Source: JBDWFY01 sp965275915 (GTDB lineage: Bacteria > Pseudomonadota > Alphaproteobacteria > Rhizobiales > Stappiaceae). Taken from it: DNA of 64,000 bases. The notes under the pieces were generated by a model that worked only from the letters and a program-made list of their open reading frames with translations, ran no database searches and was not told the origin of the DNA. Location of the stretch: contig CBDHYI010000005.1 in assembly GCA_965275915.1 (NCBI GenBank), positions 516,477 through 580,476 on the forward strand. Direction: 5' to 3'. Below, in pieces: positions 45,377 to 53,819 of the stretch (within the stretch, counting starts at the first letter, position 1; each line of letters starts with the position of its first letter). The position numbers were made by a program, and so were the translations under genes.

Positions 45377-46172
45377 GGCCCAGACTGTCCTCTCCACCGA
45401 GGTAAAGCGCCTGGACTTCTTCGTCGTCTTCGATTTCAGCCGGTTTGCCTTCCTTGAAAATCCGGCCGTTATGCATCATCGTGACATATTCGGAGACACG
45501 CAGCGCAACATCCATATCATGCTCGATGATGATGTAGCCCATATGCGAGGGCAGACCTGTCAGGATCTCAATCAGTTCGCGCCGCTCGGACGGCGACAGT
45601 CCGGCAGCCGGCTCATCGAACAAAATGAAACGCGGTGCACCGGACAGGGCCATCGCGATCTCAAGCTGTCGTTGTTGACCATAGGACAATGCCGAAACAA
45701 GCGTGTCCTTCACGTCTTGAAGGTGAACCACCCGGATCAGATTTTCAGCGCTCACCATCAGGGAATCGTTGCGCCCTGGCCGCAGGAATGAAAATCGCCC
45801 GCACGATACGCCGCAACAGGCGAGATAAACATTGTCAATGACGCTCAAGCCTGTGAACAGAAGCGAAATCTGATAAGTCCGGCGCAGGCCTCTGCGTATG
45901 CGCTCATGGGCAGGAAAAGTGGAAATGTCTTCGCCGAAGAACCGGATCGACCCAGAGGTTGGAAGAAAGTCACCTGTAATGCAGTTGAACAGCGTTGTCT
46001 TACCGGCTCCGTTTGAACCAAGGACCGCCCGCCGCTCGCCCGGCCGCACCGTCAATTCGATATCCGACATCGCTGCAAGCGCTCCGAACATCTTGGTCAC
46101 GCCACGCAATTCCAGTGCATTGGCGGTACCGGTTGCGCTCAATCGGGATGCGACATTGGCCTGAAGGTTCAT
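45369..46172 (-). CDS. livG: Branched-chain amino acid type ABC transporter ATP-binding protein
   Basis: First ATPase of the Liv-type importer. 267 residues: Walker A LGSNGAGKTTLFNCITGDF, Q-loop region RRTYQISLLFTGLSVIDNVY, signature LSYGQQRQLEIAMALSGAP (LSYG for LSGG, as in many LivG proteins), Walker B FILFDEPAAGL and switch His IIIEHDMDV. Overlaps livM by 4 nt and the LivF-fusion by 8 nt. It pairs with that fusion ATPase. The substrate of such importers ranges from amino acids to aromatic acids and amides, so the name does not fix it. Confidence 0.94.
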   Translation of the reverse strand: MNLQANVASRLSATGTANALELRGVTKMFGALAAMSDIELTVRPGERRAVLGSNGAGKTTLFNCITGDFLPTSGSIRFFGEDISTFPAHERIRRGLRRTYQISLLFTGLSVIDNVYLACCGVSCGRFSFLRPGRNDSLMVSAENLIRVVHLQDVKDTLVSALSYGQQRQLEIAMALSGAPRFILFDEPAAGLSPSERRELIEILTGLPSHMGYIIIEHDMDVALRVSEYVTMMHNGRIFKEGKPAEIEDDEEVQALYLGGEDSLGHG

Positions 46173-47236
46173 AGCGGTTCGCTTCCTCCGCGAAGAAGCG
46201 GATCGCGCTTGCGGTATTCCTGCCAGCGATCCCAGAGACCGAGCAATCCGTCCGGCGACCAGAACACGATCACCAGAAAGCCAAGGCCGATCAGCAGTTG
46301 GAACCGCTCACCGGAGAGCCCGACGGAGATCAGAACATCGACCGCAAATGTCTTCAGGAGAACGTAAATGAACGCACCGATGAACGGGCCGAGCGGACGT
46401 CCCAGTCCGCCGATGACGGCAATGACCAGAATGTCGATCACCGGACCGATCCCTGCCGTACCGGGGGAAATCTGCGCCGACTGCCAGGTCAGAAGAATTC
46501 CGCCCATACCGGCAATGATCGCGGCAAAGGAATAGGCCGCCACCCGATGCGCGGTGACATTGTACCCGAGCGCCGCCATACGGCGCGGATTGTCTCTGAC
46601 ACCCTGAAGCGCCAGCCCGAACGGTGCCCGCGAGAGATAGAGCACGGCAAAATAGGACACCGCCGCCCAGAACAGGGTCAAGTAATAAAAAGCTTTGGCG
46701 CCGCGCCAGTCGACGCCAAAGAGTTGAGGTGGGAGGACACCGTTAAAGCCGGAAAAGCCATTGAAAATGACGTAATTCTGGCGCGTGAAATAGAAGAACG
46801 CCGCCGCGATCGCCAGCGTAATCATGATCGTGTAGATGCCCTCGGTCCGAACCGCGAGCCACCCGGTGAGCGTTGCGAAAATAACGGCAATGATCAGCGC
46901 AAGCGGGATGGCGATGAACCAGGGCCATCCGAGACTGATATTGGTGATCGCGCTTTCGCCGAAGATCGCCATCATATAGCCGGCCAGTCCGGCGACCGTC
47001 ATCTGGATCAGACTGACCATGCCGCCATAACCGGCAAGAAACATCAGACTGAGCGCAATCATGCCGAGGATGAAGGTCCAGCCGAAAATCTGAAACAGTG
47101 CAAAGTCGCTCGCAAAGACCGGCATGATCAGAAGCAGGATGCTCACGACCCAGTAAGCGGCGGGGATTCGGTCAATCCAGGCCTTGGACTGTTTTTCCTC
47201 CCGGCGCGCGGGTCGCCTGTTTTCAACCAGCACCAT
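46169..47236 (-). CDS. livM: Branched-chain amino acid type ABC transporter permease LivM
   Basis: Inner-membrane permease, 355 residues, with about nine to ten hydrophobic segments after a charged cytoplasmic N-terminus (NRRPARREEKQ). Family motifs: LFLAGYGGMVSLIQMTVAGL near the N-terminus, the cytoplasmic coupling region SRAPFGLALQGVRDNPRRMA and GLGRPLGPFIGAFIYVLLK. Three-nt gap from livH and 4-nt overlap with livG, so it is clearly co-translated. Confidence 0.93.
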   Translation of the reverse strand: MVLVENRRPARREEKQSKAWIDRIPAAYWVVSILLLIMPVFASDFALFQIFGWTFILGMIALSLMFLAGYGGMVSLIQMTVAGLAGYMMAIFGESAITNISLGWPWFIAIPLALIIAVIFATLTGWLAVRTEGIYTIMITLAIAAAFFYFTRQNYVIFNGFSGFNGVLPPQLFGVDWRGAKAFYYLTLFWAAVSYFAVLYLSRAPFGLALQGVRDNPRRMAALGYNVTAHRVAAYSFAAIIAGMGGILLTWQSAQISPGTAGIGPVIDILVIAVIGGLGRPLGPFIGAFIYVLLKTFAVDVLISVGLSGERFQLLIGLGFLVIVFWSPDGLLGLWDRWQEYRKRDPLLRGGSEPL

Positions 47237-47239
47237 GGG

Positions 47240-48304
47240 CTAGGACCTCCCCAAGAGGCCCTGGGGCCGAAAGGCAAGCACCAGCACCATGATCAGGAAT
47301 GTCAAAACCACGGCGTAGGTCGGGAAATAAACCGATCCGAACTGCTCGGCCAACCCGATCAGCAGTGCACCCAGCGCCGCACCGGTGATGGATCCCATGC
47401 CACCGACAATCACAACAACAAGCGACGCCAGGAGAAAACGGATATCCTCGCCGGGCGCCAGGGACTGGAAGGTCCCCCCGACAACACCGGCGATGCCGGC
47501 AAGTCCTGCACCGAATGCAAACACGCCGGCGAAAATCAGCTGGATACGCGCTCCGGTCGCAGAGAGCATGTCGCGGTCATCAACCCCCGCGCGAATCATC
47601 ATTCCGATCTGGGTCCGATTGAGGAGCAGCCACATCAGCACCCCGATGACCACGGACGCAAGGAAGATGACGATCCTGACGACCGGATATTTCAGGAAGA
47701 TCGCCTCTCCGGTAGACCGTTTTACGCCGGTGACGAAGAACGTCTCCATCGGACCGCTAAGCCATGAAGGCGGTGTGATGTTAAAAAAATCGCCGCCAAA
47801 GACCCAAAGCATCAGGTCTGCCATCACAATCGAAATCCCGATGGTGACAAGCGTCTGCCTGAGATCCTGTCCCTCCATGCGCCGAAAGACGAATATCTGC
47901 AAAAGGACGCCCAGAGCCCCGACAAGGATGAAGGCTACGGGAAACGCCAACAGCCAGTATCCCGTCGCATCGGCAACGATGTAGCCGACATATCCGCCCA
48001 GAAGATAAAGCGATCCATGCGCCAGATTGACGTTGCGCATCAGGCCGAAAATCAGCGTAAATCCACTGGCGACAAGAAAATACAGTCCGCCAAGTGTAAT
48101 GCCGTTGAAAAGGGCGTTGAGGAAGATCTTCTTGCGGCCGATCAGATCGACAAGACCGGGAGGCCAGACGGCAAAAATCATCCACAAAAGGACAGCGCCC
48201 CCGACCGCGAAAATCAGGGTCCAAACCGGATGACGCGCGGCAAGCTCCCGAACTGCCGATGCGGCACTCCGGCGACTTTGCGCAAGGTTGTCACCTGCCC
48301 TCAT
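47240..48304 (-). CDS. livH: Branched-chain amino acid type ABC transporter permease LivH
   Basis: First gene of the tightly packed 17-gene run. 354 residues, longer than typical LivH (about 300) because of an N-terminal extension with an extra hydrophobic segment (about 25-47, VWTLIFAVGGAVLLWMIFAV). Conserved LivH features follow: NGITLGGLYFLVASGFTLIF, MRNVNLAHGSLYLLGGYVGY and the coupling loop RTQIGMMIRAGVDDRDMLSA. Preceded by GGGAGGAT 13 nt before ATG, rather far. The 308-bp region upstream is the likely place for its promoter. Confidence 0.92.
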   Translation of the reverse strand: MRAGDNLAQSRRSAASAVRELAARHPVWTLIFAVGGAVLLWMIFAVWPPGLVDLIGRKKIFLNALFNGITLGGLYFLVASGFTLIFGLMRNVNLAHGSLYLLGGYVGYIVADATGYWLLAFPVAFILVGALGVLLQIFVFRRMEGQDLRQTLVTIGISIVMADLMLWVFGGDFFNITPPSWLSGPMETFFVTGVKRSTGEAIFLKYPVVRIVIFLASVVIGVLMWLLLNRTQIGMMIRAGVDDRDMLSATGARIQLIFAGVFAFGAGLAGIAGVVGGTFQSLAPGEDIRFLLASLVVVIVGGMGSITGAALGALLIGLAEQFGSVYFPTYAVVLTFLIMVLVLAFRPQGLLGRS

Positions 48305-48612
48305 ATGCAGAAAATCCTCCCGTTCTTCAGTATGCGGCTTCTCGTTTTGTCATCGCCTCAAAGGCAAGGGGTCCGCATAGTGAATGTTCTGCATGAGCGA
48401 TGCTAAAGCGCGTCGGCCGAATTCGACGTACCCGAAAGTCTCTTCGCTTGGCTGAGCATCGGGAAAACGCAACCGAAAACAACAGGCACAGGGCGCATAC
48501 GCTTACAGGTGCGCGCGCCCGCATCAAAATCGGGAGGATCACTCAAAGCTCTGCGATGCTGGACAGTCATCCGGGACCAAGCATCCGGCCGTCGCCGGAC
48601 TGCCGACCCGTG
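48305..48612. other. Non-coding region between AraC gene and livH
   Basis: 308 bp with no credible gene; open frames on the plus strand are shadows of the AraC gene. As the only sizeable gap before the 17-gene run it probably holds a promoter for livH, but no clear -35/-10 pair could be picked out. Confidence 0.5.
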
Positions 48613-49440
48613 TCAGTTCACATGCGCAACACGCCTGTAGTCGCTTGGCGGAATGCCGACATTGGAGGCAAAAAACCGCGTGAAGCTCGCCTGGGACGAG
48701 AAGCCGAGATCGAAGCTGATTTCCGTAACGGACTTGTCGGTTTTCATCAGATCCTGAATCGCCTGCTCTGCCCGCAGGGTGTTCAGATAAAGATTTGGCG
48801 TGATCTGCATCTGTTTCTTGAACAGCTTGAAGAAATGCGGGCGCGACAGTCCGACTTCGCGGGCCAGCCACTCCATCTCGACATCGTCCGTAAAGTTCTC
48901 CTGCATCAGCCTCAACGAGCGGCGAACGCGGAAATCCGTAAATCGTGACCGATACGCTTCCAGCAGCGAATTCTGATTCACGCCCCGCCAGGACTGATCG
49001 AAACACTGAATGGTGGTTTCGTAAAGAAATCCGTCGAACAGCGTCGAATTCTCTTCTTCCACCAGCAACGACGTCAGTTTTCTGACCCAATGCGTTACCT
49101 TCGGCGTCATCTCGATGTGAGACCGGCCAAAACTCAATGCGAATTCAGCAGATTGGCTGGTTTCAAGGAACCAGATCGGTTTGATGTAAAGCACAAGGCA
49201 CATGCAGGGCTCATGGGACTCAAGCAACTCGAAATTATGAGGTTCCCAGGGGCTGACCGCCACGGCAGATGTTTCATCCACAGGCAGGGACCGGCTTCCA
49301 ACCCGGACATTGGCACGTGCGCCGCCGAGATAGAAGATCAGGTGCCCTTCCCTATGGGCATGCGTGATGATGGGCTTGTCGAGCTCATAAAGCGCCGCAC
49401 GGCCGAAGTCGCCGTGCTGAACGGATACACCTTCGCTCAT
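48613..49440 (-). CDS. AraC-family transcriptional regulator
   Basis: 275 residues. The N-terminal cupin-type ligand domain (about 10-150) contains ITHAHREGHLIFYLGGARAN and AVAVSPWEPHNFELLESHEP. The C-terminal AraC DNA-binding domain (about 172-272) has two helix-turn-helix motifs: WLAREVGLSRPHFFKLFKKQ and VTEISFDLGFSSQASFTRFFASNVG, then the conserved PSDYRR. It lies inside the catabolic locus between the dehydrogenase genes and livH, all on the minus strand. It is the natural candidate for substrate-responsive control of both flanking units. Confidence 0.93.
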   Translation of the reverse strand: MSEGVSVQHGDFGRAALYELDKPIITHAHREGHLIFYLGGARANVRVGSRSLPVDETSAVAVSPWEPHNFELLESHEPCMCLVLYIKPIWFLETSQSAEFALSFGRSHIEMTPKVTHWVRKLTSLLVEEENSTLFDGFLYETTIQCFDQSWRGVNQNSLLEAYRSRFTDFRVRRSLRLMQENFTDDVEMEWLAREVGLSRPHFFKLFKKQMQITPNLYLNTLRAEQAIQDLMKTDKSVTEISFDLGFSSQASFTRFFASNVGIPPSDYRRVAHVN

Positions 49441-49595
49441 AGTCCCCCTCCTCCCAAAGGGATAATGTCGACATTAACATCGACATCATGCCCCTTATAA
49501 CACCGGCACTTGCGTCCCGTTGCAAGTGTTTGAGCATCGGAAAGATACTCTGAGGTATACCGAAATGCCCTCGGTTACGTCAGTTCGTCGACGAA

Positions 49596-51026
49596 TTAGG
49601 GCAAGATATAAGTCGTCTTCGACGTGGTGAAGAACTCATATGCGTAACGCCCCTGCTCTCTCTGACCGTAGCTGGAGCCCTTCATTCCGCCAAAAGGAAC
49701 GTGGTAGTCGACACCAGCCGTCGGCAGGTTCACCATGACAAGGCCAGCCTTGGAATGTCGTTTGAAATGCGATGCATGTTTCAGACTGGTCGTGCAAATG
49801 CCGGACGACAGGCCGAACCGGGTATCGTTGGCCACGGATAACGCCTCTTCGTAATCACGAACGCGGATAACCGATGCAACCGGGCCGAATACTTCTTCCT
49901 GATTGATCCGCATATTGTTGGTCGTGTCTGTGATCAGCGCCGGGGTAAAATAAAACCCCTGTTTGGTTCGCCTTACCTGCTCTCCTCCGGTGCGTATATT
50001 TCCACCCTGTCTGCGCGCGACATCGATATAGCTGAGGTTTTGATCGAGTTGAGACTGATCGACGACCGGACCGATCTGTGTTTGCGGCAGGAGCGCATCA
50101 TCGACGACAAGGTCGCGGGTCCGCTGCGCCAGCGCTTCGATAAACCGCCCGTGTATCTGTTCGCTCACGATAAGGCGCGAGGACGCCGTGCACCGCTGAC
50201 CTGTGGAATAAAATGCACCGTTCAGGGCGCACTCGACAGCAACGTCAAGCTCTGCATCATCCAGGATGACAAGAGGGTTTTTGCCCCCCATCTCAAGCTG
50301 GACCTTGCGCATGTCACGCATGCAGGCTGCACCGACAATCCTGCCGGTTTCAACCGAACCGGTAAAGGTAATCGCATCCACGTTCGGATCCTCAAGCAGG
50401 GTTTGCCCGACAACAGATCCTTTTCCGATCACAAGATTGAGGACCCCGGAAGGAATACCGGCACGAAACAGGATGTCCGCGATTTCCCAGGCACAGCCCG
50501 GCACAAGTTCCGCCGGTTTGAAAACCACAGCGTTTCCGTAACAAAGGGCCGGAGCAATCTTCCAGGCCGGGATCGCCATGGGGAAGTTCCAGGGTGTTAT
50601 GATACCGACAACGCCCAACGGCTCACGCGTCACCTCAACCTCGATCCCGGGCCGGACGGATGGCAGCTTGTCTCCCGGAAGGCGCAGGGCTTCTCCGGCA
50701 AAGAAAGTGAAAATATGCGCGGCGCGTGTAACCTCGGCGATGCCTTCTGCGAGCGTCTTTCCTTCTTCCCGGCTCAACAGCCTGCCCAGTTCATCCCGGC
50801 GGGCGTGAAGTTCATCGCCCGCGGTCTTAAGCACATCGTGCCTCAGTTGGGGGCTGCTTAGACCCCATGCCGGTGCCGCGTCGGCAGCCGCCACGATTGC
50901 CGACTGCGTTTCCGATATTCCCGCCTGCGCATAGACATCGACAATGTCGGTTACATCGGAGGGATTGATATTGTCGCGGCCGTCGCTCGTGGTCTGCCAC
51001 TGGCCGCCGATGAGGAGAGGTTTCAT
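49596..51026 (-). CDS. NAD(P)-dependent aldehyde dehydrogenase
   Basis: Oxidises an aldehyde or semialdehyde to the acid. 476 residues. It resembles the 2-oxoglutarate-semialdehyde/succinate-semialdehyde branch of the superfamily in length and in EEVFGPVASVIRVRDYEEAL. Catalytic Glu is in VQLEMGGKNPLVI, catalytic Cys in STGQRCTASSRLIV, nucleotide-site motif ITFTGSVETGRIVG, and TPWNFPMAIPAWKIAPAL is intact. It follows the alcohol-dehydrogenase-family gene by 22 nt, suggesting consecutive steps. The specific substrate is not assignable. Confidence 0.92.
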   Translation of the reverse strand: MKPLLIGGQWQTTSDGRDNINPSDVTDIVDVYAQAGISETQSAIVAAADAAPAWGLSSPQLRHDVLKTAGDELHARRDELGRLLSREEGKTLAEGIAEVTRAAHIFTFFAGEALRLPGDKLPSVRPGIEVEVTREPLGVVGIITPWNFPMAIPAWKIAPALCYGNAVVFKPAELVPGCAWEIADILFRAGIPSGVLNLVIGKGSVVGQTLLEDPNVDAITFTGSVETGRIVGAACMRDMRKVQLEMGGKNPLVILDDAELDVAVECALNGAFYSTGQRCTASSRLIVSEQIHGRFIEALAQRTRDLVVDDALLPQTQIGPVVDQSQLDQNLSYIDVARRQGGNIRTGGEQVRRTKQGFYFTPALITDTTNNMRINQEEVFGPVASVIRVRDYEEALSVANDTRFGLSSGICTTSLKHASHFKRHSKAGLVMVNLPTAGVDYHVPFGGMKGSSYGQREQGRYAYEFFTTSKTTYILP

Positions 51027-51048
51027 CTAGAGCGTGTCTCCTGCGGAC

Positions 51049-52179
51049 TTATTGAACGGACATCATGATCGAACGCAGGTCATCACTCTGAACGGTGCGT
51101 GGGCTCTTGACGGAAGCAAGGTCCTGAGCCGCCAGGTCAGCCGCCTCTTCTATCTGATCCTGTTCGATGCCCATATCCGATAGGCGGCGCGGCAAAGGCA
51201 GCTTGTCGAAAAACGCTTCCACGCCGTCAGCAAGGGAGACCGATGGTTTGACATGCAGAATACGCCGCAACGGCTGATATTTTTCTTTCGCGGCGTTGGC
51301 GTTGAAATGCAGAACCGAGGGCAGCAGGAGACGGCTGAGAGCACCCGGATCGAGCCCTTTTTCCATCACAGTTTCAAGCGCACTGCCAATCGCATGTGTC
51401 GCGCCCAGCCCCTTCTGCAGAGCCAGCGCGCCGTTCAGGCTGGCCGCCATCATCTCGCGGCGCCCGGCGACACCGTCCCGTTTCAGGACCGTATGCAGAT
51501 TGGCGGCAGCCCGGCTCAGACCATCGAGCGCGATCCCATCGGCGGGTGGATTGAACCCAGGCGAAAGATAGGCCTCAATGCAGCGTGTAATTGCGTCCGC
51601 CCCCGCACTTGCGCTGATATCCGCTGCGGCCCCAAGGGTCAGGGTCGGATCGCAAATGGTCACCGTCGGAATCAGCTTCTTGCACATCAGACGCGCGCGC
51701 TGACCGTTGGCCAGCAAGACAGGTGCATGGGCCGAAACCGACGCACCAAATCCGGAAATTCCGGGTATCGCAAAAAGATCGGGCAGATTCTGACCGATGC
51801 GCCGCGCACCGCCCTGTGCTTGCGAAAACGTCAGGAGCGGCTCCTTGTGAGCGACGGCAACGCGGGTGATCTTGGCAAGATCAATCGCCGTGCTGCGACC
51901 GAACGCAATCAGGATGTCCCGGTCCGTTCGGTGATAGATTTCAGCCAGCCGGTGTGCGGTTTCCTCGGTCGGGATGTCGGGCACATCCGCAAAAGTTTCA
52001 ATGGATGTCCGAACCGGAAAACCGGCATAAAGCCGTTCGGCGACCTCGTCGGCAATATGGCTGGTATCGGAGACGATAAGGGGGCGGTGTTTTCGGTTGA
52101 CTTCAAGCTCAGACCAGAGCGCTTCTTCCAAAACCCCATCGGCAAAATGGACGCGTGTCACATAGGTAATTAACGTCAT
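51049..52179 (-). CDS. Iron-containing alcohol dehydrogenase family protein, degraded metal site
   Basis: 376 residues with the two-domain fold of the maleylacetate reductase/iron-ADH superfamily. Several signature residues differ. The usual GGGS NAD loop reads FGRSTAIDLAK. The metal motif DxLTHxxEAY reads DAITRCIEAY (Asp195 kept, His replaced by Arg199). The His in THAIG (262) is kept, but the usual PHG reads DPG (277-279). At least two of four metal ligands are therefore missing. It may act without iron, as some maleylacetate reductases are thought to, or have a different role. Between the binding protein and the aldehyde dehydrogenase. Confidence 0.85.
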   Translation of the reverse strand: MTLITYVTRVHFADGVLEEALWSELEVNRKHRPLIVSDTSHIADEVAERLYAGFPVRTSIETFADVPDIPTEETAHRLAEIYHRTDRDILIAFGRSTAIDLAKITRVAVAHKEPLLTFSQAQGGARRIGQNLPDLFAIPGISGFGASVSAHAPVLLANGQRARLMCKKLIPTVTICDPTLTLGAAADISASAGADAITRCIEAYLSPGFNPPADGIALDGLSRAAANLHTVLKRDGVAGRREMMAASLNGALALQKGLGATHAIGSALETVMEKGLDPGALSRLLLPSVLHFNANAAKEKYQPLRRILHVKPSVSLADGVEAFFDKLPLPRRLSDMGIEQDQIEEAADLAAQDLASVKSPRTVQSDDLRSIMMSVQ

Positions 52180-52237
52180 TCGCCCGCCCGTTCGTACTCA
52201 ATCCATGGCGCTCTTCGTCAACACAGCGTCCATAGGC

Positions 52238-52261
52238 CGGGCGGCGGTAAAAAGCCGCCCG
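52238..52261 (-). terminator. Intercistronic hairpin after the LivK-like gene
   Basis: Perfect 8-bp GC stem (cgggcggc / gccgcccg) with an 8-nt loop, 13 nt downstream of the binding-protein stop. No T-run follows on the minus strand, so it is best read as a partial terminator or mRNA-stabilising structure giving more binding protein than downstream enzymes. Confidence 0.65.
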
Positions 52262-52274
52262 AACCGTTTTCATT

Positions 52275-53534
52275 TTATTCGTAAGAGGGTTTGCACTCAG
52301 GAACGTCCCGTCCCGGCAGGCCGATCTTGGCAAAGACAGCCGGATCGATTCCAAGGGTCTGGTTGACGTTTTCCTTGATTGACACCAGCTTGGTCGCCAA
52401 CGTTCCATCGGGCTGTTCAATCACCTCGGACACGAAATTCGCACCGATGGCCTGACGGTTCTCGTCCAGTTTGATCTTGCCGTTCGGCGCATCGAGTTCC
52501 AGCGTCGACAGGCACTGACGGAACGCCTTGTGGCCGTCCGAAAGATCTCCGCCCACTTGATTCAGGCACTGAACGGCCGCATGGGTTGCATTATAGTACC
52601 CCGTTGCCAGAAGCGAGGGGCTGGGGAACCGCTGATCCGGCGGGAACGTATCCTGGTAGGACTTCACGTAAGCCTGCCACCTTTCATTGTCCCATGTGTC
52701 GGCCTGCGGGCCTGATGACGGGGTGCCGATCAGCGCCTTCTTGGCGTCGCCCTTGGAGTTCAGCACTGTTCCGTCGACCATGATCGTGCCGCCGATCAGG
52801 TTGGCATCGCCACCGGCCTGCTGGTACTGATTGAGGAAGTTGACAGCATCACCACCGCCAAGTCCAAGATAGATGGCATCGACATCATCGGGCAATGACG
52901 CGATGATCGAACCGAAGTCTTTGGTTCCAAGCGGAACCCAGAACCGTTCGGTGACTTCCCCGCCCGCAGAGCAGAATTCGGTAACAAGACCGAACACCTG
53001 TGTGTAAATGAAGGAGTAGTCCTCGCCGATCGTCGCGATGGTCTTGTAGCCCTTTTCATTGAAGATGTAGTCGCCAAGTCCGGCCGACCACTGTGCGCCA
53101 TCGGTGTTGAAGCGGAAAAAGTTGTCCGACGGTGTGACATATGTTGTTTCCTGAGCGCCGGAAATCCCGTTCAGGAAAGTCACCTGCGGCTGAGTCTTGG
53201 AATAGTCGCGAATGGCAATCCCTTCAGAGCCGGAAAGCGGGCCGATGACAAGTTCAACGCCATCCTGCTCAACGAGCTTGCGCGCACCGCGGACGGCGCT
53301 GTCCGGAGAGGCATCGGTCGACTGGATGATCAGCTCGATTTCTTTGCCGCCCGCTGTATTTTCAACTTCAGCCAGCGCGGTTTTCAGGCCCCGAACGCCG
53401 TCTTCACCAAGAACCGTATAGGTGCCTTCGAGTGTCGCAAGCACACCGACTTTCAGCTTACCGTCGTCGGCCAGAGCCGGCCCGGCCGTAATCAGCGCGG
53501 CCAGCGAAGCGGCTGCAAGATGCTTGTTTTTCAT
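52275..53534 (-). CDS. Liv-type ABC transporter periplasmic substrate-binding protein
   Basis: Receptor of the ABC importer encoded by livHMGF about 4 kb further along the same strand. The start at 53534 (MKNKHLAAASLAALITAG) gives a standard signal peptide cut near ALADDG; an upstream in-frame start lacks one. 419 residues with the type-I periplasmic-binding fold: KLKVGVLATLEGTYTVLGED, VELVIGPLSGSEGIAIRDYS and AIYLGLGGGDAVNFLNQYQQ. Two Cys in QCLNQ and RQCLSTLE may form a disulfide. Ligand unknown; relatives bind amino acids, amides or aromatic acids. First gene of the minus-strand units. Confidence 0.93.
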   Translation of the reverse strand: MKNKHLAAASLAALITAGPALADDGKLKVGVLATLEGTYTVLGEDGVRGLKTALAEVENTAGGKEIELIIQSTDASPDSAVRGARKLVEQDGVELVIGPLSGSEGIAIRDYSKTQPQVTFLNGISGAQETTYVTPSDNFFRFNTDGAQWSAGLGDYIFNEKGYKTIATIGEDYSFIYTQVFGLVTEFCSAGGEVTERFWVPLGTKDFGSIIASLPDDVDAIYLGLGGGDAVNFLNQYQQAGGDANLIGGTIMVDGTVLNSKGDAKKALIGTPSSGPQADTWDNERWQAYVKSYQDTFPPDQRFPSPSLLATGYYNATHAAVQCLNQVGGDLSDGHKAFRQCLSTLELDAPNGKIKLDENRQAIGANFVSEVIEQPDGTLATKLVSIKENVNQTLGIDPAVFAKIGLPGRDVPECKPSYE

Positions 53535-53666
53535 TAGTTCCTCCCAAGGAAATTCGTCCCAATGGCAAGCTCCGCGAAAACGGCGGATCATGCCGCGGTT
53601 CAGCGCAACCGGGTCACACCTGCCAACTCAAGTCTGCCGTAAGGGGGAGGTTTTCCGTATCTCGCA

Positions 53667-53693
53667 CAGTCTAACGCGCGTAACGCTCAGTCT
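53667..53693. promoter_or_regulatory. Candidate AraC-type operator, two direct half-sites
   Basis: gcacagtct (from 53665) and gctcagtct (from 53686) match at 8 of 9 bases and are exactly 21 bp apart, two turns of the helix, as AraC-family dimers require. They lie in the 285-bp divergent region between the LivK-like gene and the aldehyde dehydrogenase-TRAP unit. Based on pattern alone. Confidence 0.35.
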
Positions 53694-53819
53694 GTTTTTC
53701 GCGTGCTTCCGGAATTTGAGAAATGTGCTCTCACGATATTTCCATTTGACATAGTTCGAGCCGGGCAGTTCGATCGGGAATTGAGAAACAGGCTGCTGGA
53801 CTTTGGGAGGAGGTCTTCA

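Noticed and set aside
46298..47767. 489-codon open frame on the plus strand
   Set aside because: Antisense to livM and livH; the His/Asp/Asn/Arg-rich translation is the usual shadow of membrane-protein genes.
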